Shown: piece after piece, positions 48,649-61,159 of the stretch
Layout: every line of letters starts with the position of its first letter
How positions within the stretch are numbered: the first letter of the stretch is position 1
From: Ascaris suum
Lineage: Eukaryota > Nematoda > Chromadorea > Rhabditida > Ascarididae
Length of the DNA: 64,000 nucleotides
Assembly: GCA_013433145.1 (NCBI GenBank)
Contig: CM024176.1
Coordinates: 9,534,520-9,598,519 of the forward strand
Direction of reading: 5' to 3'
Translations under genes and position numbers: made by a program
Notes under the pieces: model-generated
The model's input: only the letters and a program-made list of their open reading frames with translations
What the model was told of the DNA's origin: nothing
Databases searched by the model: none

Positions 48649-50304
48649 TAACTGCTGCCGATCATTGAATTTGGCTTTTTTTATACAGCAACCTTGATAG
48701 AATTAAATTTAATTTTTATTGACAGCAGCAAACTCTGTCAATCCAACGTCGAAAAAATGCGTTCTGTTTCGCTTATTGAAAAGAAAGTATTTCCGTCCAG
48801 GTGATTAATGTGCACATGTTTATTTGCTTTATTTTTTTTTTGCACCGTTCATGTCCTTAGCGACCGGACATCTACACCAAGCGAATAACAATTTACGACA
48901 ATCTATCTGCTCTTTCGTGGTAAATAATTGAGAGGAATATCGATGAAATTCAAGTCGGTAAGGAGAGGTAACAGAGTCGTGGAGAAGAAAAGCGCTTTGC
49001 AAAAGAAGAAACGAAGAGGGAAAAATGAATAAAATGAGAAGAGATATAAGTAGAATATCGTTTTATCGGCTGCAAATGCAGAAGGTCAACAGTTGGTGCC
49101 TCAAAACTTATAACGTTCTCGCTCGCCGTTTCAGCTTATTCCATCGATTTAAGCATTCTCTCTTCCCTTCAAACATCATGCTTTATCTTCTACTAACCAT
49201 TCATGCAATCCCTCTATTAGATATTTTCAATTTATGCGGTGTTCTATTGGTTTAGTGGATAGTAGTTTTTTTCCTCATTAATGAATTCACACCTGGATAG
49301 TTTGCAGAAGTTATGCATTAATTACGGATCTTCGAAGAGAAATGAAATGACTGCCTTAACGTAACTAGCTGCCAAATCAACATCTCTCTTCGTTATACCT
49401 CAGTTGTCTTACACCACCTTTATTTAGATTCATAATATATGAATGCAACTTATGAGGGAATGTTTATTGTTAATAAATGAACGGGAAGGCGAATATATTT
49501 GCGAATCACTTTACATGCATTACAGTAAAAAAATGAATCGAATTACAGAAAGCAAATAGCTATAAATTTAGCTTCATACTGATCTATGCGTGTTATCGTC
49601 GGTTATTGAAGCTTCCTTTCAAATATATTATGAGAGCAAATCACAAATATTAGCATATACTTCGTTTTATTTGAAGGTGGATAATATAATGGAGCAATGA
49701 TGGCCTGTAGAGCTTAGATGAACGATTAATGAGGGCAGTTTGTGATGAGTATCTTATTTCAAGTACCGCAAAATATGACCGTTTAATTTATGCTCTGATT
49801 TTTCTACGTTGATTTCTTGCAAAAGATAAAAGCAAATCAGTATTTGTTTATTTTTATTGGGCATTAAGACATCTCTTCGTTTCTTCATATGTGCCTAAGA
49901 AAAGGGATGAAATTCGTGAGATTGTAACCAGGTTGTAATGAAATCCATGCACACTTCCACCTAACAAAGCATATCCAAAATTTGCATGAAGATATTTGAC
50001 TTTGCTTCTAGGGACGTAATTCAGAAATGCAAATTGCATATTTCCTTGATGAAATTTTCATTGCTATCGAATCGATCATTCATCGTTGCAGATCGGAGCT
50101 TCATGATGCTATAATTCGTTATATTTTGCATATCTAATTGCAATAAATTACGGTACCTATTTGCAATGCGCATTGAGGCATTATAAAGATGATTAAATGT
50201 ACTCTTCTTGTATGTAGAAAAAATAAAGCTATAAAAGCAACCGTTAATAGTACGAGAATATACAACATAAGCATTTTCTCATTACTGCCAAATTATGCTC
50301 TGCA
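48649..50304. other. AT-rich non-coding stretch
   Basis: No supportable gene. Short frames such as 49025-49255 lack splice signals. No repeats or RNA genes recognised. Confidence 0.55.
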
Positions 50305-50368
50305 GCAGAAATTGCATAGCGAGACATTTATGCACCAAAGTATAAATGTCTCGTTGTGCAATTTCTCC
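50305..50368. ncRNA. Strong hairpin, possible small-RNA precursor
   Basis: Arms 50307-50331 (AGAAATTGCATAGCGAGACA...) and 50342-50366 (ATAAATGTCTCGTTGTGCAA...) pair over 25 consecutive positions. The only two non-Watson-Crick pairs are G-U wobbles when read as the + strand RNA. Two further pairs (one G-U, one C-G) close a 6-base loop, ACCAAA. A 27-bp stem of about 58 nt matches the size of nematode microRNA hairpins, although the lack of bulges is unusual. A small inverted-repeat transposon remnant or a fold-back duplication is the main alternative. No expression evidence is available. Confidence 0.4.
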
Positions 50369-52131
50369 CACGATGAAGATGTTTATTGGAAACATTTGCG
50401 TGGAAAATGTTTACTGGCACGACCGGTTCATTTTGCTGCAAAAAAAATTTCAGGCGTACGTTATAGATTGCAAATATTTCGTTGTGCAAACGCCCTATGC
50501 TGCAAATGCAGCTTAGTGCAATGGTCTTAATATGGCGATGGCGAGGTGGTTGTCAGTCACTTTACTGCACATATATCGCCTCATGAAATCACAGCTTCAA
50601 AAAACTTGCTCCACAGGATTGTACACCTTAGAAATATTATGATGGGCGACATTGAAGTGGAAGCAAACTCAGATAGAAGAATTGATAGAATTAGTTAGAG
50701 GGAATATCTTCGAAGAAAATTAATTAGAAAGAAAAAGAGGAAAATTAGTTATGATGGAAACCATAGGGTGGAAAACTGAACGCCACCATGGAAATCGAAT
50801 AGCATTACGGTTTTTTTTTTGGGGGGGGGGGGGCTAAAAGCATTTGCACTTAAAAATAATTCCAATCTCCGAGCATGGTCGAATTTATTTTTACTGAATT
50901 TATTAGTCAAGTATTTTCCGAGTTTTCTGCAGAAACTTTTCATAGGTAACTTTATCATGAGGTAAAGTTTAGTACTCTTATTTGTTGATGTTTGCTAATG
51001 TCATTAGTTTTCTCGTAATTATTAAATTCCAAGCTTAAGCTGACAATTTGCATGGAAATATTTTCTCGACGATGCAATGCTTGACATTTGCGCCGCAAAA
51101 CCTTTCCTTAGAACACGAAAGCTCACCAATTTAGTTTACGCTAAAAGACATAGGCTACCCTTCCAGTACATATGTCTAAAATGGATTGATTAGCCTATGG
51201 TACTCGCGTTCGCTGAAAAAAAGTCCAAAGATGCAATGGTATTATAAGGGCATACGATCGCAGCTGAAATGCTCCCTGCGGTAAATGTTTCGCGAAATGA
51301 ATATCTCATTGGGCAAAATCTCGTGCTACACATTTTTCTTGAGTGTGAGCATAATTTAAACCACTTAATGAGGTATATTGAGTGTCTCGAAAAGCAATAA
51401 TGATAAAAATCCCAACTTAAAATCGAAGATAGACTATATGGCATAAGACAATTTAAAAAAATCAAACAAAAAATGCACACAGGAAGAAATATAAATGGAG
51501 AATATTATAAAGATAGAAAATTGAAAAAAAGGAATTTTTTTCTTTTAACACAGCGACGATTTGAATTGAAAAATATAATTATTATTGAATGAATTATCAC
51601 TAAATAAGGAAAAAAAAATCATTATCGAAAAAAATATTTAATTCAAAATATTAAAGCAATCAAACATTAAAAAGATTTTCTTTTGAGAAGAACTTTCATT
51701 TTGAAGAAATTCATTTCCTCGCAATAATTATAGTAATTTAATTGAAAATCTTAATGAATAATTCATAGGTTTATTAATGCAACATGGAATTTATAATTTT
51801 AAAATGTTGGAATTCAAAAAAGTGACGAAGAAGTAAAACAAAATAAGCAAACTAAAGGAGATAATACAAAGCTAAAGTCAAATAAAGTTGGAAAATCGAT
51901 GAAAATTTAGTTAATAATGCACTTGTGTCGTATATTCCGGTCATGATTTATTCTAGAAGCATTACTGCTCCTGGATTTTTCATCTGCCTCCATCCGACTT
52001 GCAGCTGCTGCATTTTTTCTTTTTTTTTTTTGAAGATGTAATATTCGATATGCTAGAACAGTCTGACAGACAAGCAAGCATATAATCGATACAATCGATA
52101 CATATAAATGATGTAAACATAACGACAACGA
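50369..52131. other. AT-rich non-coding stretch with T/G homopolymer
   Basis: Contains a T run followed by about 13 G at 50812-50833, a likely slippage or sequencing-sensitive site. Otherwise AT-rich DNA without a supportable gene. Confidence 0.55.
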
Positions 52132-52416
52132 ATGGCTCCGAGGTGTAACAAAGGTAAAAGATTGGGAACCGAGGCCGGAATGAGGAAATTTAGATGGGCG
52201 GCGAAGATATCTGCACTGAAAAATGACGACTAGGTAAAAAGAACAACAGAATGGACACCACGGATCGGCAAAAGAAGTAGAGGCCGACCTGCAATGAGGT
52301 GGAATGATTCTTTAAAAAAGACCGCAGGAACCAACTGGATCAGAGAAGCATTGAATCGGGACAAATGGAAGCGATATGAAGAGATATTTATTCGTAATGA
52401 ATGCTCTGCTGATTGA
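52132..52416 (+). pseudogene. RTE-type LINE 3' end remnant
   Basis: In one frame the sequence reads RKFRWAAKISALKNDD, a TAG stop at 52231, then VKRTTEWTPRIGKRSRGRP, AMRWNDSLKKTAGTNWIREA and LNRDKWKRYEEIF, to TGA 52416. The GKRSRGRPxxRW...KxxAGxNWIRxAxxRxxWxxxxEAF pattern is the conserved C-terminus of RTE-clade (Bov-B/craniofacial development protein 2-like) endonuclease-reverse transcriptases. The short A-rich tail AAATAAATAAATGAAATATAA directly after the stop fits the simple-repeat tails of RTE elements. It is 5'-truncated as usual for LINEs and disabled by the internal stop. Confidence 0.85.
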
Positions 52417-55400
52417 AATAAATAAATGAAATATAACGAACCTCCAAGAGAAAATACAAAATAAAATAAAGAGAATGCTAATACGCCTGAATATTTTCAA
52501 CTTGTCATATCTTCATTGCGATAATTAAATATTACATCTTCGTGATTTCAATGTAAATTTAAATTCGCAATTCGGGATCGGTGATCGCTATCTTATTTTG
52601 TTTTAATGGTGAAGGCAATTTTTTTTAGTATTATAATTAAAGCTACTTAAATTATTCGCCTCATAAAAGAAGTAATTCCCTATCAATTTCGATTATTTCT
52701 ATGAAAATTTATTCCCATATACTTTAGTAGAATTTTATTTAAAAAAAAAACATAATATGTCGATGTTATGATATTATATTCTTTATTAATTGTATCATTT
52801 CAATTTATTTATAGGCTTATTTCTCGATGATTATTTTTCATCGTTCTTCTAATATGCGTTATTATCATATCTTTGAATTCTTGCTTGATATTATACCAAA
52901 AATATAAGATGTAATTATAATTTCTAGTATTTTCTTTTCGTTAATATAATTTCAGAATAATTTCAGGAGGCTTGAATTTTGATATATTGTAGAAAAATTT
53001 CGTGAAAACACAAAAAAAAAGAATATTCTATAATTTTATTGTGCGAATAGTCAAATGAATTAAAATATGGTTGCGTTATTTCGTATTTTCATCGTTTATT
53101 GGCAACTTCTGAAATTAGTTGCTTTAGTGGGTGAATACAAAAAGCCAACTACTACGGGCATGCCTCTCAACTTGTTTACGTTTGCAGAAGTGCGTTGTGG
53201 GGCCATCGTGTTTTGTACGTATGTAGCGTTAACTTGTGTTCCACTTTTCAATTCTATAACTGCTGCACCACTTCGATAAATTTAGCCTTGATAACTGCTG
53301 ATGCTGATGGTATGAAGTTGAATGAGTATGTTGTTCTGCAAACGGATGACCACCTATATCACATTTTGCTCCGATCTATTACCTGCAGATGAAATTGTAA
53401 GCATATCAAAGAATGAGAAATTAGCATATATTATATGTCGATTAGACTTTTATTCTTCATCGACAAATCCATTCTATTGCGATGTGTTCATTTATTTTAA
53501 CGATAGCGAAAAATTGCCTTAGCGATAAACGAATAGAAAAACGTTTAAACCTAGATGCAAGTGTTAATTTCAAAAAAATTGCTCATTTGGAAATTTTATA
53601 ATGCATAACACGATAATACTAGCATCATTGCACCGCAATATCACTATTCGACTCAAAGTTTCGGTATCGCACGGTTCTTTCACTATTATTCGTCCGGAAT
53701 ATCTCAAAGGTGTAGTTTCGGTTCCGTTACCTTGCTCCGTTATGAGTTGTTTTTATCGGCAATATTGCATAAATTCTCAAAAAATTGAAAATTGATTTCT
53801 CCAAAAAAAAAAAAAAACGTTAATGCCTAATGTTGATATATTTACTCAGCAGTATAGTGCTTTGCATATAACGTTGTTTTCGAGTTTATTAGGTAAAAAA
53901 AAAAATCACAACGACTGAATGGTTTACAATTCGACGTAATACGTTCAGTTCTTTTTTTTTGTTATTGTCGTATTGATAAGATAGGAATAGTCTAGCTTTT
54001 AGTGTAAATAATGCATCAATTAGTATGTTGTACATTTCATACTCACTTAAAGTGGGAAAGAAATTTAGCACACATGAATAAGTCACATTATCGAAATAGC
54101 TTCGAAAGGTCAAGCTACCATCTGGATGTGAGCTTACCTTATGAGTGCAACTTTTGACGATTATTTTTTCGTCAAAGATCGTCAAAATGATTCAAACAGA
54201 TAAACGGCTCTGTGGTTTTCGGTCGTTCAAATCTACTGATAACAATTTATGACTTGTTTATTTATATCACTGGTATATCAATTATCAATTATTTCATCAG
54301 TCTTTTTTTTTTCATGACCTTTTTCTATCAATCTCGCAACATTCCTCTTATTGCTTTTATTTCATTCGTGTATAAGTTCCTTGTCATTTGCGTGAAATAA
54401 TATTTGCTGATATATTTCAAATTTTTTTTTTTGCATTTGAAAATAATAAGATGAAGAAGATCGGGAAAGAATATTTCTCTTTGCAACATACCTATAGGAA
54501 TTAGTTTCGATTTTTGAGAACTTCTTTTTATTCAATGCTCATATTCTTCTGTTTACTGATAGTCTTCCGACAACTTTTTCAATTCACCATCTGGATTTAC
54601 TCTATTGAAGGTTTACTTCAGGAAGATGTATAGGTTCATCTTGTCCTACTCGTTTTTGATAGGTAGTTGTAAAATTTAAGTTCGGCTGTTGTTTTTATGC
54701 TTTAAAAAAACTTTATTTGTATATCTCCATGTGCATTATTATGATGAAGCATCTCTAACATGCTAGCATTTCGGCTGCCGATTCTTAAGTGCTTCCTAGA
54801 TCTAAGCGTGTAGGCATCGTTCAAAGAGTTCGAGAAAGAGGAAAATAGGATGATAGGCCAGTGTGATGCTCGTTCTCTTCCGATGTTTGCGTTTTTTTTT
54901 AATATAGCCCCATCCCTCGTTTCATTCCATTCTTCAGTGAACTTTCCTCGTTCAGAAATGTTTTATTGGACAATGGTAAAAATTTCATCGCAACGAAATT
55001 CTTTGCTATGTCCAGCGTCTTATCCTTGATTCCATCAAATCCTGCTGCCTTGCTTGTTTTCACTTTAGCTATAGCTTCCTTGCTTAAGTGTCATAAAGGA
55101 CAGCTTACCCTCTGATAGATTCGTCTACAGTTCTTGCTATATTGGGAAGTGCCAGATTTTTGGTGTCGCATAGAAATCGCACAGAAAAGGTAAGCATGGT
55201 GGTTGAGAAAGTTTGTATGTGAAAAAAAAAGTTTTCTACAACTACCTGAATTATAAAAATATTAAAGATTACTAATGATTTCAACATAAAAATCGAAAAA
55301 AAAAAGATTCTGATTGATCGATAAAAAGTTGAAAATTAAATTTTGCCCACATATTTCCACCCGTTTCGTAATCTTGCTCGTTTTTATGGAAATTTTTGGT

Positions 55401-55733
55401 TGTTTGCAGCTCATCGCTATTGCCATAGTTGTACTTCTCGTTATCTTATATTTTTTGAATCCTATTTATCGTTACTTAACTCCAACAAATAGAGTAATAG
55501 TTGATAATTTTTTTTTGTAGATTCGGCATCTACGTTCGCTGAGCCCACCGTATTGATTGGAGCGTATACAATTCCGATACCTCCATCGGATCGCAGATTT
55601 TCAAATGGCTTTTCGTATATTTAACGCAATTCATTTTTCATCCGATTTCCTCAATGGTTATCTTGTTGTCGCTAATTTCAATAGATTTACGCACAAGTCT
55701 ATTAATAATGGAAAAATTTTCGAAAGGAATATA
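52417..55733. other. AT-rich stretch upstream of SORD copy 2
   Basis: Very AT-rich (52.4-53.0 kb especially). Short frames around 53067-53522 show scattered GT and AG signals but no phase-consistent exon chain. 54212-54400 and 55314-55520 are hydrophobic frames typical of T-rich DNA. The promoter of the second sorbitol dehydrogenase gene must lie in the last part, but no core element can be pointed out. Confidence 0.5.
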
Positions 55734-58700
55734 ATGAAAGGTAAAAATCTATGCACGGTACTTCATGGAAAGAACGATATACGAATGGAGGAGAGGGAAA
55801 TTCCAACACCGAAACCAAATCAAGTGCTCGTTCGTATAAATACAGTGGGTATTTGTGGCACTGATGTGCATTATTGGCAACATGCTACACTTGGACCATA
55901 TACGCTCAAGAAGCCTATGGTTCTTGGACATGAAAGCAGTGGAATAGTCGCCGGTCTTGGTTCCGAGGTGAAAGGATTCAAAATTGGTGAGTGAGGTTTT
56001 TTTTTTTTCTGCTGCAATAGAGGCATCGTTAGCGGTGAGGTTCCTTATCCAAACGATTGTGTTGGAAAACGGCTTAGCATTTAGAATAGATTTGCACGGT
56101 AGTAATTTTATTCAACTTGGCGGTAGAAATTATGCAAATTAGAGCAAAATCTAAACCACTAACAAGTGTATGCTTTCGACTGTCTATTGGAGAAATCTTG
56201 TCGTTCGTGGAAAGCTTTTTTTATGATTTGCAAAAATTCCAAGCGTTTTTTAGCTTCTCATTATTTCTATGAAATTGCCTCACATAGATGCATGAAGGGA
56301 AAATTAGTTCAATAAAAACATACGAGCGATACGCAATTACGTTCGAATTTAGAGATGCGCGCTGTGTTTCACAGTGAATCTGATTTCATTGCACTGAAGA
56401 CTGAGTGAAGTCCTACTTCATTCTAAGTGACTGAGCTCGAGACCCACTCATCGAATTGATGATAGAGGATGATTTGTCCTTACCGGAAAAATTTCCTTAT
56501 AACTGCGATTATAACAAAGTACGGTCAGTGAAAAGTCGTTGTTGTCATATTTATAATCTTTTCTGGAATTTTTTGTTTTACAATTTAGGCTTGCTTCCAT
56601 TTCTTTTGCATTCATTATCCAAACAGCATAGAGTTTCCAACTACTCTGAGCTTTTTTTTTTGATTCGTTGATTGAAATACACAATCTATATAATGAGATG
56701 GCATATTTATAATAATATATCTATAAGGAAACGAAAAGAAAATATATTCGCTAGTGCTCTGCTTCTTAGAATAAAATAGTAGCCATTATGAGCATTGTGG
56801 CTATTATGCATTATTTTTCACCTAATCTTTCCTACGGGAGAAATTTATCGGCATAAAACGAAAAAAAATTTCATGCTTACTTTTGTCGATCGACACTAAC
56901 GTCGGCTAGCCTTAATACTTCACACGATTGGATTCGTGTATATATACAGTCATTTTGAATTTCGAACAAATTTACTCATAATGTAAATAAATTGAGGTTG
57001 GAAACCTATTATCACACTGATATTGACTATCTCTTTTAGAGTTGAAAAATTTACTATCCTATAGAATCTCTTTTCAATATTTACATCTCTCACATCGAGT
57101 AATACAGGCCATTTGTAGGAAAAATATTCTACCCCCAATAAAATAATTTATCGTTTTCAATGTCGAAGAAACAATTGCTTAACGAGATCAAATATCCCAC
57201 ATAATATTTGCATAGAGAATTATTCTTTATAAGTGACGTTCTAATGATAGTTTTCATCTTTGAAAGCGTTGAATTTTCGTTTAGAAGATTTTCCACCATA
57301 TGAACCGCTTGTATGACTAAAAATAAAGAGTAAACAATTATATGCGCCCTAAGATAAAATTAAACATTTCTAGATTTGATGCGAGAAATCAGATTCAAAG
57401 GGATAAGATCTCATTTTAACTTAATAAAACATACTTTGGGAAGAGAACAACATCGAACATTAATATATGTGATATGAATAAAAATTTTATTACTTAAATA
57501 CTTACAAAAGTAGAATGAAAGCAGTTCTTAAAGAATCTCAACGAAATGATTGCATTTATGCAAAAGAATTGCAAATTCGAGTAAAATATACTCTATAGAT
57601 TTTATCGTTATGACGTTTCTAGCAATAGCGAATAGCGATAATAATTTTATCATTGTGCGGATATTTTTGATTATAAAATTAACAATAAAGCACAAAAAAA
57701 AGAAGAAAATATCACAACTTGCAATAACATCGCAGCAAAAAAAAAACACATTTTTTTTTTTGATCGAATCATTAATTCTTTTATTGTTGTTGTTGTTTTT
57801 TTTTTTAATATTTATAATAAATCAAGAAAAATAGTTAATGGCTAATATGTTTCCTTCTCGTTTTCCGCTTAGATGGTCATACATCGCTTCATATGTCGGC
57901 TATCATCAATAATAGCTTTTTTGATGTGGAAATGAAATTTATAGAGATTGAAGAAATTCTTATCGAATGATATATATGAAGCATTTAAAATCGCCCAAAA
58001 ATTTCACCTTTTTTTCTATTTGGATCCATTTGAATCAATTATTGCATATGAAGTTTCCTCAAATCTCCTCTTCAGCAGCACTTTCACATGTGGATCTAAC
58101 ACCGAAAAATTTTAATACGAATAAATTGTAGGTGATCGTATTGCATTGGAACCAGGTGTACCATGTCGAATTTGTGAGCATTGCAAAACTGGCAAATATA
58201 ATATGTGCGAAGAAATACGTTTCTTTGCAAATCCACCAGATGATGGTGCACTTGCTAGATATGTTGCTCATGATGCCGATTTTTGTTATAAGTAAGTTAC
58301 TCATTTAATTGTTAAACCTGGCCATATCTTATGTCGATATTGTAAAATAGAAATCTACAAAAGAGTAATTGTTGCATCGATGATTTTCGTTAATTTATGA
58401 CCCTCATTAATTAACAACTGGAAAAGAACACCCTCTCGATGAAACTTCAAGAGAGGTGGGCGTTTGTGAAATGATGATTCCATCGTGTGCCAATGGAATA
58501 CTTTCGAGAATAAACAAATTATATTTTCATGCATGAAAATCGTCGAATAATTTCATTACAATTTCAAGGATTGCGGACAATATGACGATGGAAGATGGTG
58601 CTCTACTCGAACCTCTGAGTGTAGCTGTACATGCAACAAGAAGAGCAAATGTTACTATTGGACAAAAAATTCTCGTACTTGGAGCTGGCTAGCGATAAAA

Positions 58701-61096
58701 CTTTCTTCTCTCTTTAATTTAATTTTATTTCAATGAAAATATATGCAAGACATAGTTTCCGTTCTAAAAAACAACATCAATGATGAAAAAAAAAGCAAAG
58801 AAATAAAGCAATATTGCCAGGCTGATATGTGGATATTCGAAGCGTGAAGTGATATGATTACAAGGTTATTGATTAAATCATCTATTTCTTATATGTTTAT
58901 AGAGTTTAAATATATAGCCACTATTGGAATATTCTCTAGCGTGATGAATTCTCAGATAAAAGAATAGATTTTCCCATGAACGTTCCCTCTCTCGTATGCA
59001 AATGGCGATGATGAAATATTCTATTGTTAATATCGACTAACATAAACAATTACAAGTAATTTAACTAGACAGGTAAGTGGAAGATGCAAATGACGATACA
59101 AATTGAAGATCCTGCTATGAGTTAACGGGTCATGAAATGACCCTCTTATTCTTTTGTGATCGCATTTTCTAGTGATGCCATTTTTGGAAAGATTCTTAAG
59201 GATAGTTTCAACATCCATATAGAAATACATCTTAATCTCTAATAGCTTATCATCTTTCTTTGCTCTTCGATACGCCTCTTAGATGTGTTGCTGCGCACAA
59301 TGCACATTTCGATACAAAAACACTCCATACACTTGCGACATTTGCATATGCAATTTTCACCTATTTATAGCATTGTCTTTATATGAGCGTAAAATGAATC
59401 TTATGTGCTAAATTGAATAAATGAGCCATTATCGATGGACGTTATTCGAATACGGTGAAAAGTTGCCGAAGATGTACTTTAATGACGGTAAATTAAACAA
59501 CAACTCTTATAATAGTCTATTCGAAGAGTTCTATACGAAATAATAAGACACTCAAAATTTACTACCTCATAAACAGTAGGAATTACCTTTACTGCTTTAT
59601 ACCTAAAAATATGCTTTACTTTTGTAGGCCCAGTTGGTCTCGTCAACCTACTAACCGCAAAAGCCATGGGAGCTTCTAAAGTGCTCATCACTGACGTCGT
59701 CAACAGTCGCCTACAGATGGCAAAAGACATAGGAGCAGATGAGATTCTAAACGTTAGCGGTATGAAGCAGTCTGAAATCGTAGAAGAAGTCCTGAAGAGA
59801 CTTGGAGGACGTCCAGATGCGGCCCTCGAATGTGCCGGTGTCGCATCCAGTCTTGAAACTGCTGTACTCGTAAGCTGTTTCTGTATTAAGATGCTATTGA
59901 AAACCTCATTTTAAAATGGCTATTATTAGACTCAGCTCAACATATTCTGAATTTTCTTTTAGATTTATGAAGCACGAGTCGAAAAGAAAGAAGGAATTAG
60001 AATGGCGGCGGAAAACATTTGAAGCCCTCAAAAAAAAAACGAACATTTAACCCCTTCCTCCTCACCTGATCAACATTTTTTGTTGTATACACCCGGTAAG
60101 TATAATAGCGATCCTTTTCGTAAGGATAGGTGCAAACAACTTAAGTTCAGGCAGTGAAAAGCAGAGGGGCGGTAGTAGCAATCGGACTGGGCGCCGAACG
60201 GGTCGAGTTACCGATCGTGGACGCCGCTATTCGTGAGGTCGATATTCTTGGCGTCTTTCGATACACAAATACGTAAGCATACCAATCATTTGCTAAATTC
60301 TCAGAACAACATAACTACTTATCCGCTAATATAAGCGACGAATGAAACAAACTGCCAATTGGAGTAAACAAAAAGTGTCAGATACTGCATAGATCTATCA
60401 ACTTGTAGTGAGCATAAAACAAATAGCCTATATAATTCACATTACGAGACAACTCGTTGCGACGCTCATCAATTCGACGTTTATTTTAAATTTTTATCGG
60501 CTTCACTTTCTCGCAACTACAAGACGGCTCATGTGTTCGCCTTACTCGTTAGTTCTTTCCATTGGTTGGAAGCGGAAAAGAGTTATGATTACTCATCGAA
60601 ACGAAATGCTGTTTATTACTGATAGGGTATGTTGATATAAGGTTACATTTATGGCGTAAAGAATTGCTCACATGTACCCCAACATAAGATTTTTACCCAC
60701 GTATTCTATGTGTACCTCCATTTTGATAATATGGCGTGTCATAGTGCCCATCCTTATATCGCATTCCCTCTCCCTCAATTGGTATTACCCTTTGCCTCAA
60801 AATGGGATTTCTGCGACATGTAACGTACGCATTAGCGCCTTTGCTTTTACCCCAAAGGAAATTATATTTTAGGTCTTCAATTTGCTTATTAATCTATTAG
60901 CAAGTACTTTTCAATAAAGCGCATATCGCAAGTTTTCAGTTGGCCAACAGCAATCGAAATGGTCTCTTCCGGGAAAGTGAACCTTAAAGGACTTACGAGA
61001 GCGCACTTCAAACTAGAGCAGTCGAAGGAGGCGTTCAATAAATTCCTCAAGGGCGATGTCGTAAAAGTATTCATCCATTGTGACGATTCTGAATGA
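55734..61096 (+). CDS. sord: Sorbitol dehydrogenase copy 2 (zinc MDR family)
   Basis: Six exons: 55734-55986, 58132-58291, 58569-58687, 59628-59869, 60151-60272 and 60940-61096 (350 aa). Exons 2-6 have exactly the lengths (160, 119, 242, 122, 157) and phases of copy 1, and exon 1 is one codon shorter. Identity to copy 1 is roughly two-thirds by eye, highest in exon 6. Catalytic zinc residues Cys41, His66, Glu67 and Glu152 are present, as are structural Cys96, 99, 102 and 110, the nucleotide loop GAGPVG (176-181) and TDVVNSR. The enzyme should therefore be competent: NAD-dependent polyol oxidation in the cytosol. Oddity: exon 3 ends CTTGGAGCTG|GCTAGC, so the intron begins GC rather than GT and read-through meets TAG at once. 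Exons 1-3 use A/T-ending codons and exons 4-6 are richer in G/C. ATG 55734 aligns with the start of copy 1; an in-frame upstream extension to 55557 has no counterpart there. Confidence 0.93.
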
Positions 61097-61153
61097 TTCC
61101 ACACATCATCATAGGATGATCCCCTTATTCATCTAGCAGACTTACTTACTAAG

Positions 61154-61159
61154 AATAAA
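61154..61159 (+). terminator. Poly(A) signal of SORD copy 2
   Basis: AATAAA, 58 bp after the TGA stop, followed by TTTTTATGTG. Position and context fit cleavage and polyadenylation. Confidence 0.65.

Noticed and set aside
50189..50530. 113-codon open frame
   Set aside because: It runs through the strong hairpin at 50305-50368 and lacks splice or family support, so an RNA or repeat origin is more likely.
55557..55733. N-terminal extension of SORD copy 2 (and 35663-35731 for copy 1)
   Set aside because: The extensions are unrelated to each other, while both genes align from the internal ATG (GKNLCTVL). The family starts at this point.
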